A DNA stretch of 64,000 nucleotides from Streptomyces sp. SAI-127 (GCF_029894425.1 NZ_JARXYJ010000001.1:310001-374000), one strand, 5' to 3'. Shown: positions 34,547-43,676, counted from the first letter of the stretch. Notes: generated from the sequence alone by a model not told the origin. Numbers and translations: made by a program.

Positions 34547-35155
34547 TCACGTGGCGCGGGTCAGCAGCGGCATGGCAACACCGTCGACCAGATACTCGAC
34601 GAACTCCGCATCCAGAGGCAGGCCGAGCAGAGCGTGGCGCATGAACAGGGCCGGCACACAGAGCTCGTCGATGAATCGCACGTCCTGGCCCACGACGAGT
34701 TCTCCACGCCCTTCTGCCCGCTCGCAGACAGCCCGGACGGGCGGTACAGCGGGGATCAGCAAGGGGCGCAGCAGCGCCGCGAGCTCAGCATCATTGCGCA
34801 TGGTGACGAAAAGACCGCTGATCACGGCGCCTGGCTCGCCCCCCATCCACTCGGCGAGCAACTGGAGGTATGCCAGGAGGTCACCGCGCAGCGTGCCGGT
34901 GTCCGGCACCCGCAGGTCTTCGGCCGGGCGCAAGCTCATGGCCGTGGTCACCAGTTCCGCCTTGGTGGGCCAGTGCCGGTACAGCGTGGCCTTGCTCGTC
35001 CTGGCGCGGGTCGCCACTGCCTCGTAGTGCAGTCCCTGGTAACCGGACTCGGCGAGTATCTCGTAGACGGCTCGCAGGATGGTCCGCTCACGGCCTGCCG
35101 AGAGCCTCTTGGCGGGCCGGGCGACCGCCGTGGTCGATGCCGCCGGCTCGGACAT
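34547..35155 (-). CDS. TetR-family transcriptional regulator
   Basis: 202 residues. The N-terminal TetR DNA-binding domain lies at ~20-70 (AVYEILAESGYQGLHYEAVA, TSKATLYRHWPTKAELV), with KATLYRHW marking the recognition helix. The C-terminal half is an all-helical ligand/dimer domain of the TetR_C type. It is downstream of hpaD on the same strand, separated by 233 nt, and has its own upstream inverted repeat at 35244. It may control the hpa operon or an unseen target; proximity is the only evidence. Confidence 0.92.
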   Translation of the reverse strand: MSEPAASTTAVARPAKRLSAGRERTILRAVYEILAESGYQGLHYEAVATRARTSKATLYRHWPTKAELVTTAMSLRPAEDLRVPDTGTLRGDLLAYLQLLAEWMGGEPGAVISGLFVTMRNDAELAALLRPLLIPAVPPVRAVCERAEGRGELVVGQDVRFIDELCVPALFMRHALLGLPLDAEFVEYLVDGVAMPLLTRAT

Positions 35156-35243
35156 GGCACCCCCTCGCTCTACAAGGTGGACAATCTCGAACGGTTGAGT
35201 TGGGCAGTGGTCTCAAGAAAGTCGACGCTTGGACGACTCCTTG

Positions 35244-35257
35244 ATCCTTTACAGGAT
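35244..35257. promoter_or_regulatory. Inverted repeat upstream of the TetR gene
   Basis: ATCCT-TTAC-AGGAT lies about 90 nt upstream of the TetR start in an otherwise empty 233-nt gap. It may be an autoregulatory operator. Confidence 0.4.
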
Positions 35258-35388
35258 ACGCGGCAGCCGACGCAGCCATCGAACGCTTCCGAGGTCGAGT
35301 CACCGCTGCTGACCAGGCCGGATGCACGCTCTGCCCCGGCCGTGCGGCAACTCCGGCGCCGCAACCGGCACCGGAGCTGTACGCGCGG

Positions 35389-36393
35389 TCAGCCGAGTCC
35401 GTCGGCGCCGACCTGGACGGCGGACTCGTCCAGCAGGGAACTGCTCACCGGCTGCTGCCGTCCGTCGAGGTCGAGAACCGGGGTCGCCTCCTTGTACCAG
35501 GACTCGATCACCGCGTTGCCCCAGAAGTCGCGGCGGCGGTCGTCGTTGACGTTCCACCGGTACGTCTCGTGGTCGGGGTCGCCGGTGTAGTAGTCGGAGG
35601 TGTAGATCTCCACCCGGTGGCCGTCGGGATCGCGCAGGTAGACGTAGAAGGCGTTGGAGACACCGTGTCGGCCGGGCCCGCGCTCGATGTGCTTCTCCTC
35701 GTGCAGCGCGCCGAAGATGTCGGCGGTGCGCAGCACCTGGTGGGACTCGTGGGTGGCGACGCCCAGGTGGTGCAGGCGGGGGCCGGCCCCGCCGGTGAAG
35801 GCGACGTCGTGGACGGTCTGCTTGCGGTACATCCAGGCGGCGTACAGCTCGTGTTCGTCGCCCTCGATGGTCTCCGAGCAGCCGAAGCCGAGGGACTGGT
35901 AGTGGGCGTACGCGGCGGGGATGTCGGGCGTGCAGATGTTGAAGTGGTCGAGGCGGGCGATCTGGGCGCCGCGGTGGAGGTCGTACCGCTGGATGAGGCG
36001 CTCACCACGCTCGATCTCGTGGAAGAACTCGACCGGGAAGCCGAGCGGATCGACGACGCGTACGGCGTCCCCGACTCCGACGGTGCCCTCGCCCTTCTTC
36101 AACCGCTTGACGGGGCGGCCGAGTTGGCGGAAGAACTTCTCCGCCTTGTCGACGTCCTCAGGGGTGCGGACGCGGTAGGAAATGTGGTCGAGTGCGGCGA
36201 CCTCACCCGTGCGCAGCACGAGCGAGTGATGGGTGAGCTCATCCGTCCCGCGCAGGTAGAGGGAGTCGGCGTCCTCGTACTGGACGTGGAATCCGAGCAT
36301 GTCCACCCAGAACCAGCGGGCCCTGGCCAGGTCGGTGACGGCGAGCTGGGCGTAGGCGGAGCGCACGACGTCCGGTGCGGCTGTTCCCGTCAT
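35389..36393 (-). CDS. hpaD: 3,4-dihydroxyphenylacetate 2,3-dioxygenase (extradiol)
   Basis: 334 residues, with two vicinal-oxygen-chelate modules typical of Fe/Mn homoprotocatechuate 2,3-dioxygenases. The metal ligands are visible as His in ARLDHFNICTPD, His in GPRLHHLGVATHE and Glu in GHRVEIYTSDYYTGDPDHE. It opens the ring of 3,4-dihydroxyphenylacetate next to the hydroxyls, giving 5-carboxymethyl-2-hydroxymuconate semialdehyde. Its ATG shares one base with the hpaE stop (TGATG). It is the last gene of the hpa operon. Confidence 0.95.
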   Translation of the reverse strand: MTGTAAPDVVRSAYAQLAVTDLARARWFWVDMLGFHVQYEDADSLYLRGTDELTHHSLVLRTGEVAALDHISYRVRTPEDVDKAEKFFRQLGRPVKRLKKGEGTVGVGDAVRVVDPLGFPVEFFHEIERGERLIQRYDLHRGAQIARLDHFNICTPDIPAAYAHYQSLGFGCSETIEGDEHELYAAWMYRKQTVHDVAFTGGAGPRLHHLGVATHESHQVLRTADIFGALHEEKHIERGPGRHGVSNAFYVYLRDPDGHRVEIYTSDYYTGDPDHETYRWNVNDDRRRDFWGNAVIESWYKEATPVLDLDGRQQPVSSSLLDESAVQVGADGLG

Positions 36394-37877
36394 CAGACGG
36401 CTCCGAATCGTGGGGTGTGGACGTCACCGAGGGCGACGTGGACGATCTTGGACTCGGTGTAGAAGTCGATGCTGTGGGCGCCGCCCTCCCGGCCGACGCC
36501 GGAAGCCTTCACACCGCCGAAGGGGGTGCGCAGGTCACGGACGTTGTGCGAGTTGATCCAGACCATGCCGGACTCGACGGCGTGCGCGATGCGGTGGCCG
36601 CGCTTGAGGTCCGAGGTCCAGATGTACGCGGCCAGGCCGAACTGGGTGGCGTTGGCCAGCTCGATCGCCTCGGTCTCGTCGTCGAAGGGCGCGACGGCCA
36701 CGACGGGGCCGAAGATCTCCTCCTGGAAGATCCGGGCGTCACGGGACACGTCGGCGAACACGGTCGGCTGGAGGTAGTTGCCTTCGGTGAGGTGGTCCGG
36801 GCGGCTGCCGCCCGCCACCAGCCGGGCCTCCTTCTTGCCGATCTCGACGTAGTTCAGGACGCGCTCGTAGTGCTCCGTGTGGACCAGCGCGCCCACCTCG
36901 GTGGCGGGGTCGGAGGGCAGGCCGACCCTGACCCGGTCGGCTCGCTCGGCGAGGCGACGGGTGAACTCCTCGTACAGCGAACGCTCGACGAGCACCCGGG
37001 AACCCGCCGTGCAGCGTTCGCCGTTGAGCGAGAAAACGCCGAAGACCACGGAGTCCAGGGCCGCCTCGATGTCGGCGTCGGCGAAGACGACGACCGGGGA
37101 CTTGCCGCCCAACTCCATCGACGTGGTCTTGAGGTGCTCGGCCGAGGACCGGATGATGTGGCGGCCCGTGTCGGTCGAGCCCGTGAAGGAGATCAGCGGC
37201 ACGTCCGGGTGGTCGACGAGGGCCTGCCCGGCCTCCTCGCCGATGCCGTGGACGATGTTCACGACTCCGGCCGGCACGCCCGCCTCGGCGAAGATCTCCG
37301 GCCAGAGCGAAGCCGACAGGGGCGTCCACTCGGCGGGCTTGAGGATGAGCGTGCAGCCGGAAGCGAGGGCAGGCGCGAGCTTCCAGCTCTCCAGCATGAA
37401 CGGGGTGTTCCACGGGGTGATGAGGCCGGCGACCCCGACCGCGGTGCGGACCACGTAGCTGAATTGCTCACCGCCCTGCCGGAAGGCCTCCTCGCCGAGC
37501 GCGACGATGACGTCGGCGAAGTAGCGGAAGTTCTCCGCGGCACGCCGCGCCTGGCCCTTGGCCTGGGTGATCGGCAGGCCCGAGTCGTACGACTCGAACC
37601 GGGCGAGGCGGTCGTGGCGGCCCTCGACGGCGTCGGCGATGCGGTACAGGACGCGAGCGCGTTCGCGGTTGGATATCGACGACCAGCCGGGGAAGGCGGC
37701 CCGCGCTGCCTCGGCGGCACGCTGGACGTCGTCCCGGGCACCCCGTGCGGCCTGTGTGTAGGCGGTGTTGGACACCGGGTCGGTGACGTCGAAGGTGCGG
37801 CCGTCGGCCGCGTCGACGAGTTCGCCACCGATCCAGTGCCGGATGGTCGAGGGCAGGCCCTCGGGGGCGGTGCTCAC
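36393..37877 (-). CDS. hpaE: 5-carboxymethyl-2-hydroxymuconate semialdehyde dehydrogenase
   Basis: 494 residues of the aldehyde dehydrogenase family, from GTG 37877 (4-nt overlap with the aldolase stop). LITPWNTPFMLESWK is the NAD-binding region, FTGSTDTGRHI the cofactor loop, MELGGKSPVVVF holds the catalytic Glu and SLNGERCTAGSR the catalytic Cys. Placement directly before hpaD, as in other hpa clusters, supports the assignment: it oxidises the ring-cleavage semialdehyde to the dicarboxylate with NAD+. Confidence 0.93.
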   Translation of the reverse strand: MSTAPEGLPSTIRHWIGGELVDAADGRTFDVTDPVSNTAYTQAARGARDDVQRAAEAARAAFPGWSSISNRERARVLYRIADAVEGRHDRLARFESYDSGLPITQAKGQARRAAENFRYFADVIVALGEEAFRQGGEQFSYVVRTAVGVAGLITPWNTPFMLESWKLAPALASGCTLILKPAEWTPLSASLWPEIFAEAGVPAGVVNIVHGIGEEAGQALVDHPDVPLISFTGSTDTGRHIIRSSAEHLKTTSMELGGKSPVVVFADADIEAALDSVVFGVFSLNGERCTAGSRVLVERSLYEEFTRRLAERADRVRVGLPSDPATEVGALVHTEHYERVLNYVEIGKKEARLVAGGSRPDHLTEGNYLQPTVFADVSRDARIFQEEIFGPVVAVAPFDDETEAIELANATQFGLAAYIWTSDLKRGHRIAHAVESGMVWINSHNVRDLRTPFGGVKASGVGREGGAHSIDFYTESKIVHVALGDVHTPRFGAV

Positions 37878-38821
37878 TTGTCGGCTCCGTTCGTTTGCGT
37901 TCCGAGCTGCTGCGTCAGGTCCCCGCCCTCGGCGAGGAGGGTGCGGATGCGGGCCAGGCCCGGGGCGGTGGGCGTGATGAGCGGCGGCCGTACGTGAGGC
38001 GAGGCGATCCGTCCCTGCTGGGCGAGGACCCACTTCGCCGGGGCTGGGTTGGTCTCCACGAACAGCAGGTCCACCAGCGGGTGCAGGCGGTAGTGCAGGT
38101 CCCGTGCGCCGTCGAAGTCCCCCGACTCCCACAGCTCGTACATCCGTGCCACGGCGGTCGGCGCCAGGTTGGCCACGGCGCTGACGAAGCCGGCGCCCCC
38201 CAGGGCGAGCAGCGGCAGGCAGAGAAGCTCGATGCCGGACCACACCAGCAGCGAGCGGCCGCAGGCGTGCAGCACGCGGGAGAAGTGCTCGAAGTCCTTG
38301 GTGGTCTCCTTGACCCCGACGAAGTTGTCGAAATCGGTGAACAGCCGCCTCACCGTCTCGGGGGCGATGTCGACCGCCGTGCGGGAGGGCACGTTGTACG
38401 CGACGATCGGCAGGTCCGGGAACTCCCGGGCCACCGTGGCATACCACTGGTACAGCGCCTCCTGGGTGGGGCGCGCGTAATAGGGGGTGATCACCAGGGC
38501 CGCGTCCGCGCCCAGGTCCTGGGCGGCGGCCGTCAGCTCCAGGGTCTCGTTCAGCTTGTGCGAGCCGGTGCCGGGCAGGAAGGGCACCCGGTCGCCGGTC
38601 TCCTCGACGGCCGTACGCATGGCGGCGATCCGCTCGGCGACGGTCTGTGCGCTGGGCTCGCCGGTGGAGCCGCCGAGCGAGATGCCGTGCGAACCGGATT
38701 CGAGCTGGAAGCGGATCAGGGAACGCAGGCTGTCGTGGTCGACGGCGCCCTCGTCGGTGAACGGGGTGACGACCGGGGCGATGGATCCGCGGATGGTGGC
38801 GGGATCACTGCGGAACTTCAT
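37874..38821 (-). CDS. DapA-family aldolase/lyase of the hpa operon
   Basis: 315 residues from ATG 38821 (ATGA overlap with the upstream gene); an upstream in-frame extension is antisense and rejected. The DHDPS fold is shown by GSTGEPSAQTVAER, VITPYYARPTQEALYQWY, YNVPSRTAVDI (Tyr) and VGVKETTKDFEHF, with the Schiff-base Lys in VKE. It should act as a class I pyruvate-type aldolase. In this operon it could perform the cleavage usually done by HpaI, giving pyruvate and succinate semialdehyde; this is inference because HpaI is from a different family. Confidence 0.88.
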   Translation of the reverse strand: MKFRSDPATIRGSIAPVVTPFTDEGAVDHDSLRSLIRFQLESGSHGISLGGSTGEPSAQTVAERIAAMRTAVEETGDRVPFLPGTGSHKLNETLELTAAAQDLGADAALVITPYYARPTQEALYQWYATVAREFPDLPIVAYNVPSRTAVDIAPETVRRLFTDFDNFVGVKETTKDFEHFSRVLHACGRSLLVWSGIELLCLPLLALGGAGFVSAVANLAPTAVARMYELWESGDFDGARDLHYRLHPLVDLLFVETNPAPAKWVLAQQGRIASPHVRPPLITPTAPGLARIRTLLAEGGDLTQQLGTQTNGADK

Positions 38822-40275
38822 GCGGTTTCTCCTTGCGACTCTTGCGAAGGGGCGTTGCTGCGGCGCCACTGCTCGAACGGTTCGCGCCAGTCGGGACCGA
38901 GGGGGTACAGCCCGTCGACGCTGTGCCCGGCACGCACCTGCTCGGTGATGAAGCGCTCTCGAAGCTCCTGCTCCTGGCAGTCGGCGATCAGCCCCTCGGC
39001 CAGCTCGGGTGGCACGACCACGACACCGTCCGCGTCACCGACGATCAGGTCGCCCGGCTGCACCAGCGCGCCGCCGCACGCGATGGGCACGCCCGAGTCC
39101 CACGGGACGTGGCGGCGGCCCAGGACGGAGGGGTGCTCCCCGCCGTGGTAGACGGGCAGGCCGAGTTCGGTGACCGCTGCGCTGTCGCGCAGGCCGCCGT
39201 CGGTGACGACCCCGGCCGCACCACGCGTCTGGGCACGCAGCGCGAGGATGTCGCCGAGGGTCCCGGCGGAGGTGTCGCGGCGGGCGTCCATGACGAGCAC
39301 GTGGCCCGGCCTCAGCTCCTCGATCGCCCGCTTCTGGGCGTTCATGCCGTTGCCGTACTTGGTGAAGAGGTCCTCGCGCAGCGGCAGATAGCGCAGGGTG
39401 TGCGCGACGCCGACCATGGTCCGGTCCGGCAGCGTGGGGCGGACGCCGTCGATGGACATGTGCGGCAGGCCGCGGGCACGGAGCTGTGCGCTGAGGGTGG
39501 CGACGGCCACCGAGCGCAGCCCCTCCTCCAACCGCTTGTCCAGCAGGGGCGCGGGGGTGTACGCCGTCCCGTACGCGGCCTCCCGCTCCGCCGGATCGGC
39601 CTTGGGCATCGCCCCGTACGGGTCCAGCGCGGGCCCGGCGGCGACGGGATTGCGGAGGCGGCCGGTGGACAGCCCGTTTCCGGTCACCTCGACCTCGACC
39701 ACGTCACCGGGGGCGACCACGGAGGCGCCGGCCGGCGTGCCGGTGAGGATGACGTCCCCCGGCTCCAGGGTGACCTGCCTCGACAGGTCCGCGATCAGCT
39801 CGCCGAACGGGAACAGCAGGGTGGCCGTGGTGTCGTCCTGGACCAGTTCGCCGTTGACCCAGGTCTGCAACCGCAGGGCGGCCGGGTCGAGTTGGCGTGC
39901 GTCCATCAGTCGCGGCCCGATCGGCGTGAAGCCGTCTCCGCCCTTGGAGCGGAGGTTGGAGCCGCGATCGGCGTAACGCAGGTCGTACACACCGGCGTCG
40001 TTGGCGGCGGTCACCCAACGCACGCACTGCCAGCCGTCCTCGGGCCGCACCCGCTGCGCGCGCGAGCCGATGACGAGGGCTATCTCGCCTTCGAAGCCGA
40101 GGAGTTCGCATCCCTCGGGGCGGACGAGGGCTTCCTTGGTGCCCGCCAACGACGAGGGTGGCTTGAGGAAGTAGGACGGATGGGCGGGGATCCGGCCGCG
40201 CTCCTTGGCGCGGCTGGGGTAGTTGAGATGCAGAGCGATGATCTTCGACGGGGAGTTCCCGAGCGGGTGCGTCAT
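38818..40275 (-). CDS. Fumarylacetoacetate hydrolase-family domain fused to RraA-like domain
   Basis: 485 residues. Residues ~1-230 are an FAH-superfamily domain (GFEGEIALVIGSRAQ with two metal Glu residues, DLRYADRGSNLRSKGGDGF, VILTGTPAG), as in HpaG decarboxylase/isomerase and HpaH hydratase. Residues ~265-470 are RraA-like (GHVLVMDARRD, GAAGVVTDGGLRD, GDLIVGDADGVVVVP), the fold of 4-carboxy-4-hydroxy-2-oxoadipate aldolase/oxaloacetate decarboxylase. The fused enzyme may combine isomerisation or decarboxylation with aldol cleavage in the lower hpa route. Classical HpaG has two FAH domains instead. It is 15 nt downstream of hpaB. Confidence 0.88.
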   Translation of the reverse strand: MTHPLGNSPSKIIALHLNYPSRAKERGRIPAHPSYFLKPPSSLAGTKEALVRPEGCELLGFEGEIALVIGSRAQRVRPEDGWQCVRWVTAANDAGVYDLRYADRGSNLRSKGGDGFTPIGPRLMDARQLDPAALRLQTWVNGELVQDDTTATLLFPFGELIADLSRQVTLEPGDVILTGTPAGASVVAPGDVVEVEVTGNGLSTGRLRNPVAAGPALDPYGAMPKADPAEREAAYGTAYTPAPLLDKRLEEGLRSVAVATLSAQLRARGLPHMSIDGVRPTLPDRTMVGVAHTLRYLPLREDLFTKYGNGMNAQKRAIEELRPGHVLVMDARRDTSAGTLGDILALRAQTRGAAGVVTDGGLRDSAAVTELGLPVYHGGEHPSVLGRRHVPWDSGVPIACGGALVQPGDLIVGDADGVVVVPPELAEGLIADCQEQELRERFITEQVRAGHSVDGLYPLGPDWREPFEQWRRSNAPSQESQGETA

Positions 40276-40290
40276 GTCGTCCGTCCGGGA

Positions 40291-41742
40291 TCAGGCGCGG
40301 TCGAGGAAGGCCTGGACCCTGGCCTTGTACGGCTCGCGGTCGTAGCTCTTCACGTACGCGCCGGCCATCCGCACCGGGTCGCCGAAGAAGTAGTACTCGT
40401 ACAGCGCCTGGCGGCTGGAGAACGCCGAGATGCAGGTGTCCCACACCAGGCGGAAGAGCTTCACGCGCTCGGGGCCGGACAGGGTGGCCGACTGCAGGTA
40501 CGCCTCGATGTCGGCGGCAGCGGGGCCCTGGATGTCGAGTTCGGTAGGGGTGGCCATCAGGCCGGAGGCGCCGAGCTTGCGCAGGATCTGCGGGAAGCGC
40601 TGGTAGAGCTTGGGGTAGAGGTTGCGGGCGGCGTTCAGCGGGGCGAACGCCGGGGTGAGGACCCCGTACTCGTTGACCTCGGCGTCCGCCTCGGCGGCGC
40701 GCAGGAAGGCGCGCAGCGTCTCCAGGGTGGTGATGATCTCGGCGATGTCGTCCTGGACGTGCTGGAACTGCTCGATGCCGATGGCCTCGGTCAGCAGGGA
40801 CACCAGGCCGAGGACGTACTCGGTCTTGGCGGTGGTGCGGGTGACGACCTGGTGGGTCATGTGCACCACCGACGACGTCTGCGAGTAGAAGCCGTTGCAC
40901 AGTTCCGCGTCGCCGAGGGCGAAGCAGCGCTCGTACGGCACGTGCACGTCGTCGAAGACGACGACGCAGTCGGACTCCTCGAAGCGGGAGGCGAGGGGGT
41001 GGTCGTGCCGGGGGCGGTCGTAGTCCAGCGGTTCGCGGGCGATGTAGCGCAGGCCGGGGGTGTCGTTCGGGATGGCGAAGGCGTAGGAGTACGGCTTGTC
41101 CTCGGGGGTGCCGCGCAGCACGGTCGAGGGGAACACCAGCATCTCGTCGGCGAACGGGGCGATCGTGGCGAGCATGCGCGCACCGCTGATGACGACGCCG
41201 TTGTCGTCCTCCCTCACGATCCGCGCGGCCAGCTTGCCGCCCGCCTGCTGGGTACCGGCCACCGCCCGGTTGACCTGCGGCGGGATCAGCGTGTGCGTGC
41301 ACAGCAGGTCCTCTTCGCGGGCCTTCTCGTAGTAGCAGCGGATGTTCTCGCCGAAGGCGGGGTTGGCCTGGGCGAACCAGTCGGCGGCCGAGGCGAGCGC
41401 CATCAGGGAGCTGTTCATGTAGTCGCCGGTGCGGCCGAGCATGCCGTTGCTGTGGTCGGCCCACACCTTGAACGCATTGCGGCGCTTGACCAGGTCGTCC
41501 GGGGTCTTCGGGGTGAGGAAGGACGTGCCGACCGGCTCGCCGGACGTGGGCGAGGTGTAGGTGAGGGTGTCCTTGTGCTCGTCCGAGTGCTGGAGGTCGA
41601 ACAGTTCGGCGTAGGTCTGGACGACGTTGCGGAAGGCGGGGTGGTCCTGGATGCCGCCGGTGACGGTCTCGCCCTGGATGTGGACGGTCGGGCGGGAGGC
41701 GGCGAGGCGCTCCAGGTATTCCTTGCCGGTGCGTGCGGCCAT
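40291..41742 (-). CDS. hpaB: 4-hydroxyphenylacetate 3-monooxygenase, oxygenase component
   Basis: 483 residues, normal for HpaB. MAARTGKEYLERL and the acyl-CoA-dehydrogenase-like core with HTLIPPQVNRAVAG, GVVISGARMLATIAPFADEM and a VVFDDVHVPYERCF segment are typical of the FADH2-dependent phenol hydroxylase family (HpaB, PheA). It adds the 3-hydroxyl to 4-hydroxyphenylacetate using FADH2 from HpaC. ATG 41742 follows GGAGCACCC. HpaC is encoded 37 nt upstream in the same operon. Confidence 0.95.
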   Translation of the reverse strand: MAARTGKEYLERLAASRPTVHIQGETVTGGIQDHPAFRNVVQTYAELFDLQHSDEHKDTLTYTSPTSGEPVGTSFLTPKTPDDLVKRRNAFKVWADHSNGMLGRTGDYMNSSLMALASAADWFAQANPAFGENIRCYYEKAREEDLLCTHTLIPPQVNRAVAGTQQAGGKLAARIVREDDNGVVISGARMLATIAPFADEMLVFPSTVLRGTPEDKPYSYAFAIPNDTPGLRYIAREPLDYDRPRHDHPLASRFEESDCVVVFDDVHVPYERCFALGDAELCNGFYSQTSSVVHMTHQVVTRTTAKTEYVLGLVSLLTEAIGIEQFQHVQDDIAEIITTLETLRAFLRAAEADAEVNEYGVLTPAFAPLNAARNLYPKLYQRFPQILRKLGASGLMATPTELDIQGPAAADIEAYLQSATLSGPERVKLFRLVWDTCISAFSSRQALYEYYFFGDPVRMAGAYVKSYDREPYKARVQAFLDRA

Positions 41743-41779
41743 GTGGGTGCTCCTCGGGAGGTGATCAGCGGGTTCGGGT

Positions 41780-42283
41780 TCAGATGAGGTGTTCGATGCC
41801 GTCGGTGGACTCGGCCGCGGTGCCGAAGCGGCTCCAGGCGTAGGTGAGGGCGTCGCCGTCGCGGTGGCCGAGGTCGGTGACGCGGCCGACGAGGAGGGTG
41901 TGGTCTCCGCCGTCGTACGCCTGCCATGGCTCGCACTCCACCCATGCCAGAGGGTTCGTGAGGCGGGGCACCCGGGCCGCGGTCGCCCAGCGGGGCTCGG
42001 TGGCACCCTGCGCCCCGGCGAACAGCCGGGCCAGCGGCTCCTGTTCGGCGCCGAGGATGTTGACGCAGAAGGAGCTGTCGATCAGCTGGTCGTGGCAGCG
42101 GGCGCGTCGGGCGACGCTGACGAGCACCAGCGCGGGATCGGCGGAGACGGACGTGAAGGAGTTCATGGTCGCGCCCCGGGGACCGCCCTCGCCCGCGTAC
42201 GTCACGACGGTGATGCCGGTGGCGAACCGGGACATGCAGGCGCGCAGGGCGCCAGGGCTGGGAGGGGCAAGGGAGCGGGACAT
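41780..42283 (-). CDS. hpaC: 4-hydroxyphenylacetate 3-monooxygenase, flavin reductase component
   Basis: 167 residues with a split-barrel flavin reductase fold: FATGITVVTYAGEGGPRGATMN, SFTSVSADPALVLVSVA, SFCVNILGAEQEPLARLFAG and GDHTLLVGRVTDLGH. It uses NADH to reduce FAD for HpaB. ATG 42283 has GGAGGAGTCC close upstream (in CTCCTC complement). It is the first gene of the hpa operon; a perfect palindrome lies 118 nt upstream of its start. Confidence 0.92.
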   Translation of the reverse strand: MSRSLAPPSPGALRACMSRFATGITVVTYAGEGGPRGATMNSFTSVSADPALVLVSVARRARCHDQLIDSSFCVNILGAEQEPLARLFAGAQGATEPRWATAARVPRLTNPLAWVECEPWQAYDGGDHTLLVGRVTDLGHRDGDALTYAWSRFGTAAESTDGIEHLI

Positions 42284-42400
42284 GAGGAGGACTCCTTGAG
42301 TCGATCGTCGGCTGTGCCCTCTGGCAAAGGGCCGGGGAGGGGGCGGCGCCGGCCCAGCAGGGCTGGGGACGAAGCGGGCAAGATCCTGATCAAAGCATGT

Positions 42401-42416
42401 AATCAAAGCTTTGATT
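42401..42416. promoter_or_regulatory. Perfect 16-bp palindrome upstream of the hpa operon
   Basis: AATCAAAGCTTTGATT, with an extra half-site GATCAAAG at 42388-42395. It lies in an AT-rich island of this 247-nt intergenic region between hpaC and the formaldehyde dehydrogenase gene. It is a strong operator candidate; its size and symmetry would suit MarR, TetR or GntR-type proteins. Half-site sharing suggests cooperative binding. Confidence 0.7.
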
Positions 42417-42530
42417 ATTTGGACGGTACCTGTGCCGACCGCTCCTGGGAAGACCGGAGCGGAGAATTCAGTGGCCGCGGAGGATCCACTCCTCCAGATG
42501 CGGGGCCTCGGCCGCGATGGTCGTGGCCAC

Positions 42531-43613
42531 TCAGAACACCACCACGGACCGCAGCACCTCACCTGAGTGCATCTTCTCGAATGCCTTCTCCACCTCGTCG
42601 AGGGCGATCGTCTCGGTGACGAAGGCATCCAGGTCCAGTCGCCCTTGCCGGTACAGGTCGACCAGCATCGGAAAGTCCCTCGATGGCAGGCAGTCGCCGT
42701 ACCAGGAGGACTTCAGCGCCCCACCGCGGCCGAAGACGTCCAGCAGCGGCAGCTCCAGCTTCATGTCCGGCGTCGGGACCCCCACCAGCACGACGGTTCC
42801 GGCCAGGTCTCGGGCGTGGAAGGCCTGCTGGTACGTCTCCGGACGGCCGACGGCATCGATCACCACGTCCGCTCCGTGCCCGCCGGTGAGCTCGCGGATC
42901 GCCGTCACGGGGTCGGTGTCGCGGGAGTTGACGGTGTGGGTGGCGCCGAAGGTCTGTGCCAGGGCCAGCTTCCGGTCGTCGATGTCCACCGCGATGATCC
43001 TGGCCGCTCCGGCGAGGCGGGCACCGGCGATCGCCGCGTCGCCGACGCCGCCGCAGCCGATCACCGCGACGCTCTGTCCCCTGCTGACGGGTGCGGTGTT
43101 GAGCGCGGCTCCCAGCCCGGCCATGAGCCCGCAGCCGAGGAGGCCGGCCGCTTCGGGCCGGACCTGGGGGACTTTCGTGCACTGGCCGGCGGCCACGAGG
43201 GTCTTTTCCGCGAAGGCCCCGATACCGAGGGCGGGCGCCAGCTCCGTGCCGTCCTTCAGCGTCATCCTCTGCCGTGCGTTGTGCGTGTCGAAGCAGTACC
43301 AGGGCTGCCCGCGCCGACAGGCACGGCACCGCCCGCACACCGCCCGCCAGTTGAGGATGACGAAATCACCGGGGACGACGTCGGTGACGTCTTCACCGAC
43401 CGCTTCGACGACTCCCGCGGCCTCGTGGCCGAGCAGGTAGGGGAAGTCTTCCCCGATGGCACCCTCCCGGTAGTGCAGGTCGGTGTGGCACACCCCGCAG
43501 GCCTGCACCCGCATCAGGGCCTCCCCCGGTCCGGGGTCGGGCACCAGGATGGTCTCCACCGAGACAGGGGCGCCTTTGCTCCGGGCCACGACAGCGCGGA
43601 CTTCATGAGACAT
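42531..43613 (-). CDS. S-(hydroxymethyl)mycothiol dehydrogenase (mycothiol-dependent formaldehyde dehydrogenase)
   Basis: 360 residues, a zinc MDR enzyme. Catalytic-zinc motifs are [14 protein letters not shown] and [11 protein letters not shown]; structural zinc cysteines lie in [15 protein letters not shown]. The start [20 protein letters not shown] and the ends [20 protein letters not shown] and [12 protein letters not shown] match actinobacterial mycothiol-dependent formaldehyde dehydrogenases closely. It oxidises the mycothiol-formaldehyde adduct with NAD+. It is last in the P450 operon, implying that the P450 reaction releases formaldehyde. Confidence 0.9.
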   Translation of the reverse strand: MSHEVRAVVARSKGAPVSVETILVPDPGPGEALMRVQACGVCHTDLHYREGAIGEDFPYLLGHEAAGVVEAVGEDVTDVVPGDFVILNWRAVCGRCRACRRGQPWYCFDTHNARQRMTLKDGTELAPALGIGAFAEKTLVAAGQCTKVPQVRPEAAGLLGCGLMAGLGAALNTAPVSRGQSVAVIGCGGVGDAAIAGARLAGAARIIAVDIDDRKLALAQTFGATHTVNSRDTDPVTAIRELTGGHGADVVIDAVGRPETYQQAFHARDLAGTVVLVGVPTPDMKLELPLLDVFGRGGALKSSWYGDCLPSRDFPMLVDLYRQGRLDLDAFVTETIALDEVEKAFEKMHSGEVLRSVVVF

Positions 43614-43619
43614 GTCTGT

Positions 43620-43645
43620 GTTCCTCTGGAAGGGTTCCTCTGGAA
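43620..43645 (-). repeat. Duplicated Shine-Dalgarno region before the formaldehyde dehydrogenase gene
   Basis: The 12-bp unit TTCCAGAGGAAC (minus strand) occurs twice, at 43631-43620 and 43645-43634. Each copy carries AGAGGA. The proximal copy is correctly spaced (8 nt) from the ATG at 43613; the second looks like a tandem duplication. Confidence 0.6.
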
Positions 43646-43676
43646 AGTCGAGTGGGTCGGCGACGCGTCGACTTGG

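Noticed and set aside
38833..41787. Very long open frame on the plus strand (about 984 codons) opposite the hpa operon
   Set aside because: It is antisense to clearly identified hpa genes, has low-complexity Gly/Val/Arg composition and shows no domain. Such frames are expected on the reverse of high-GC genes.
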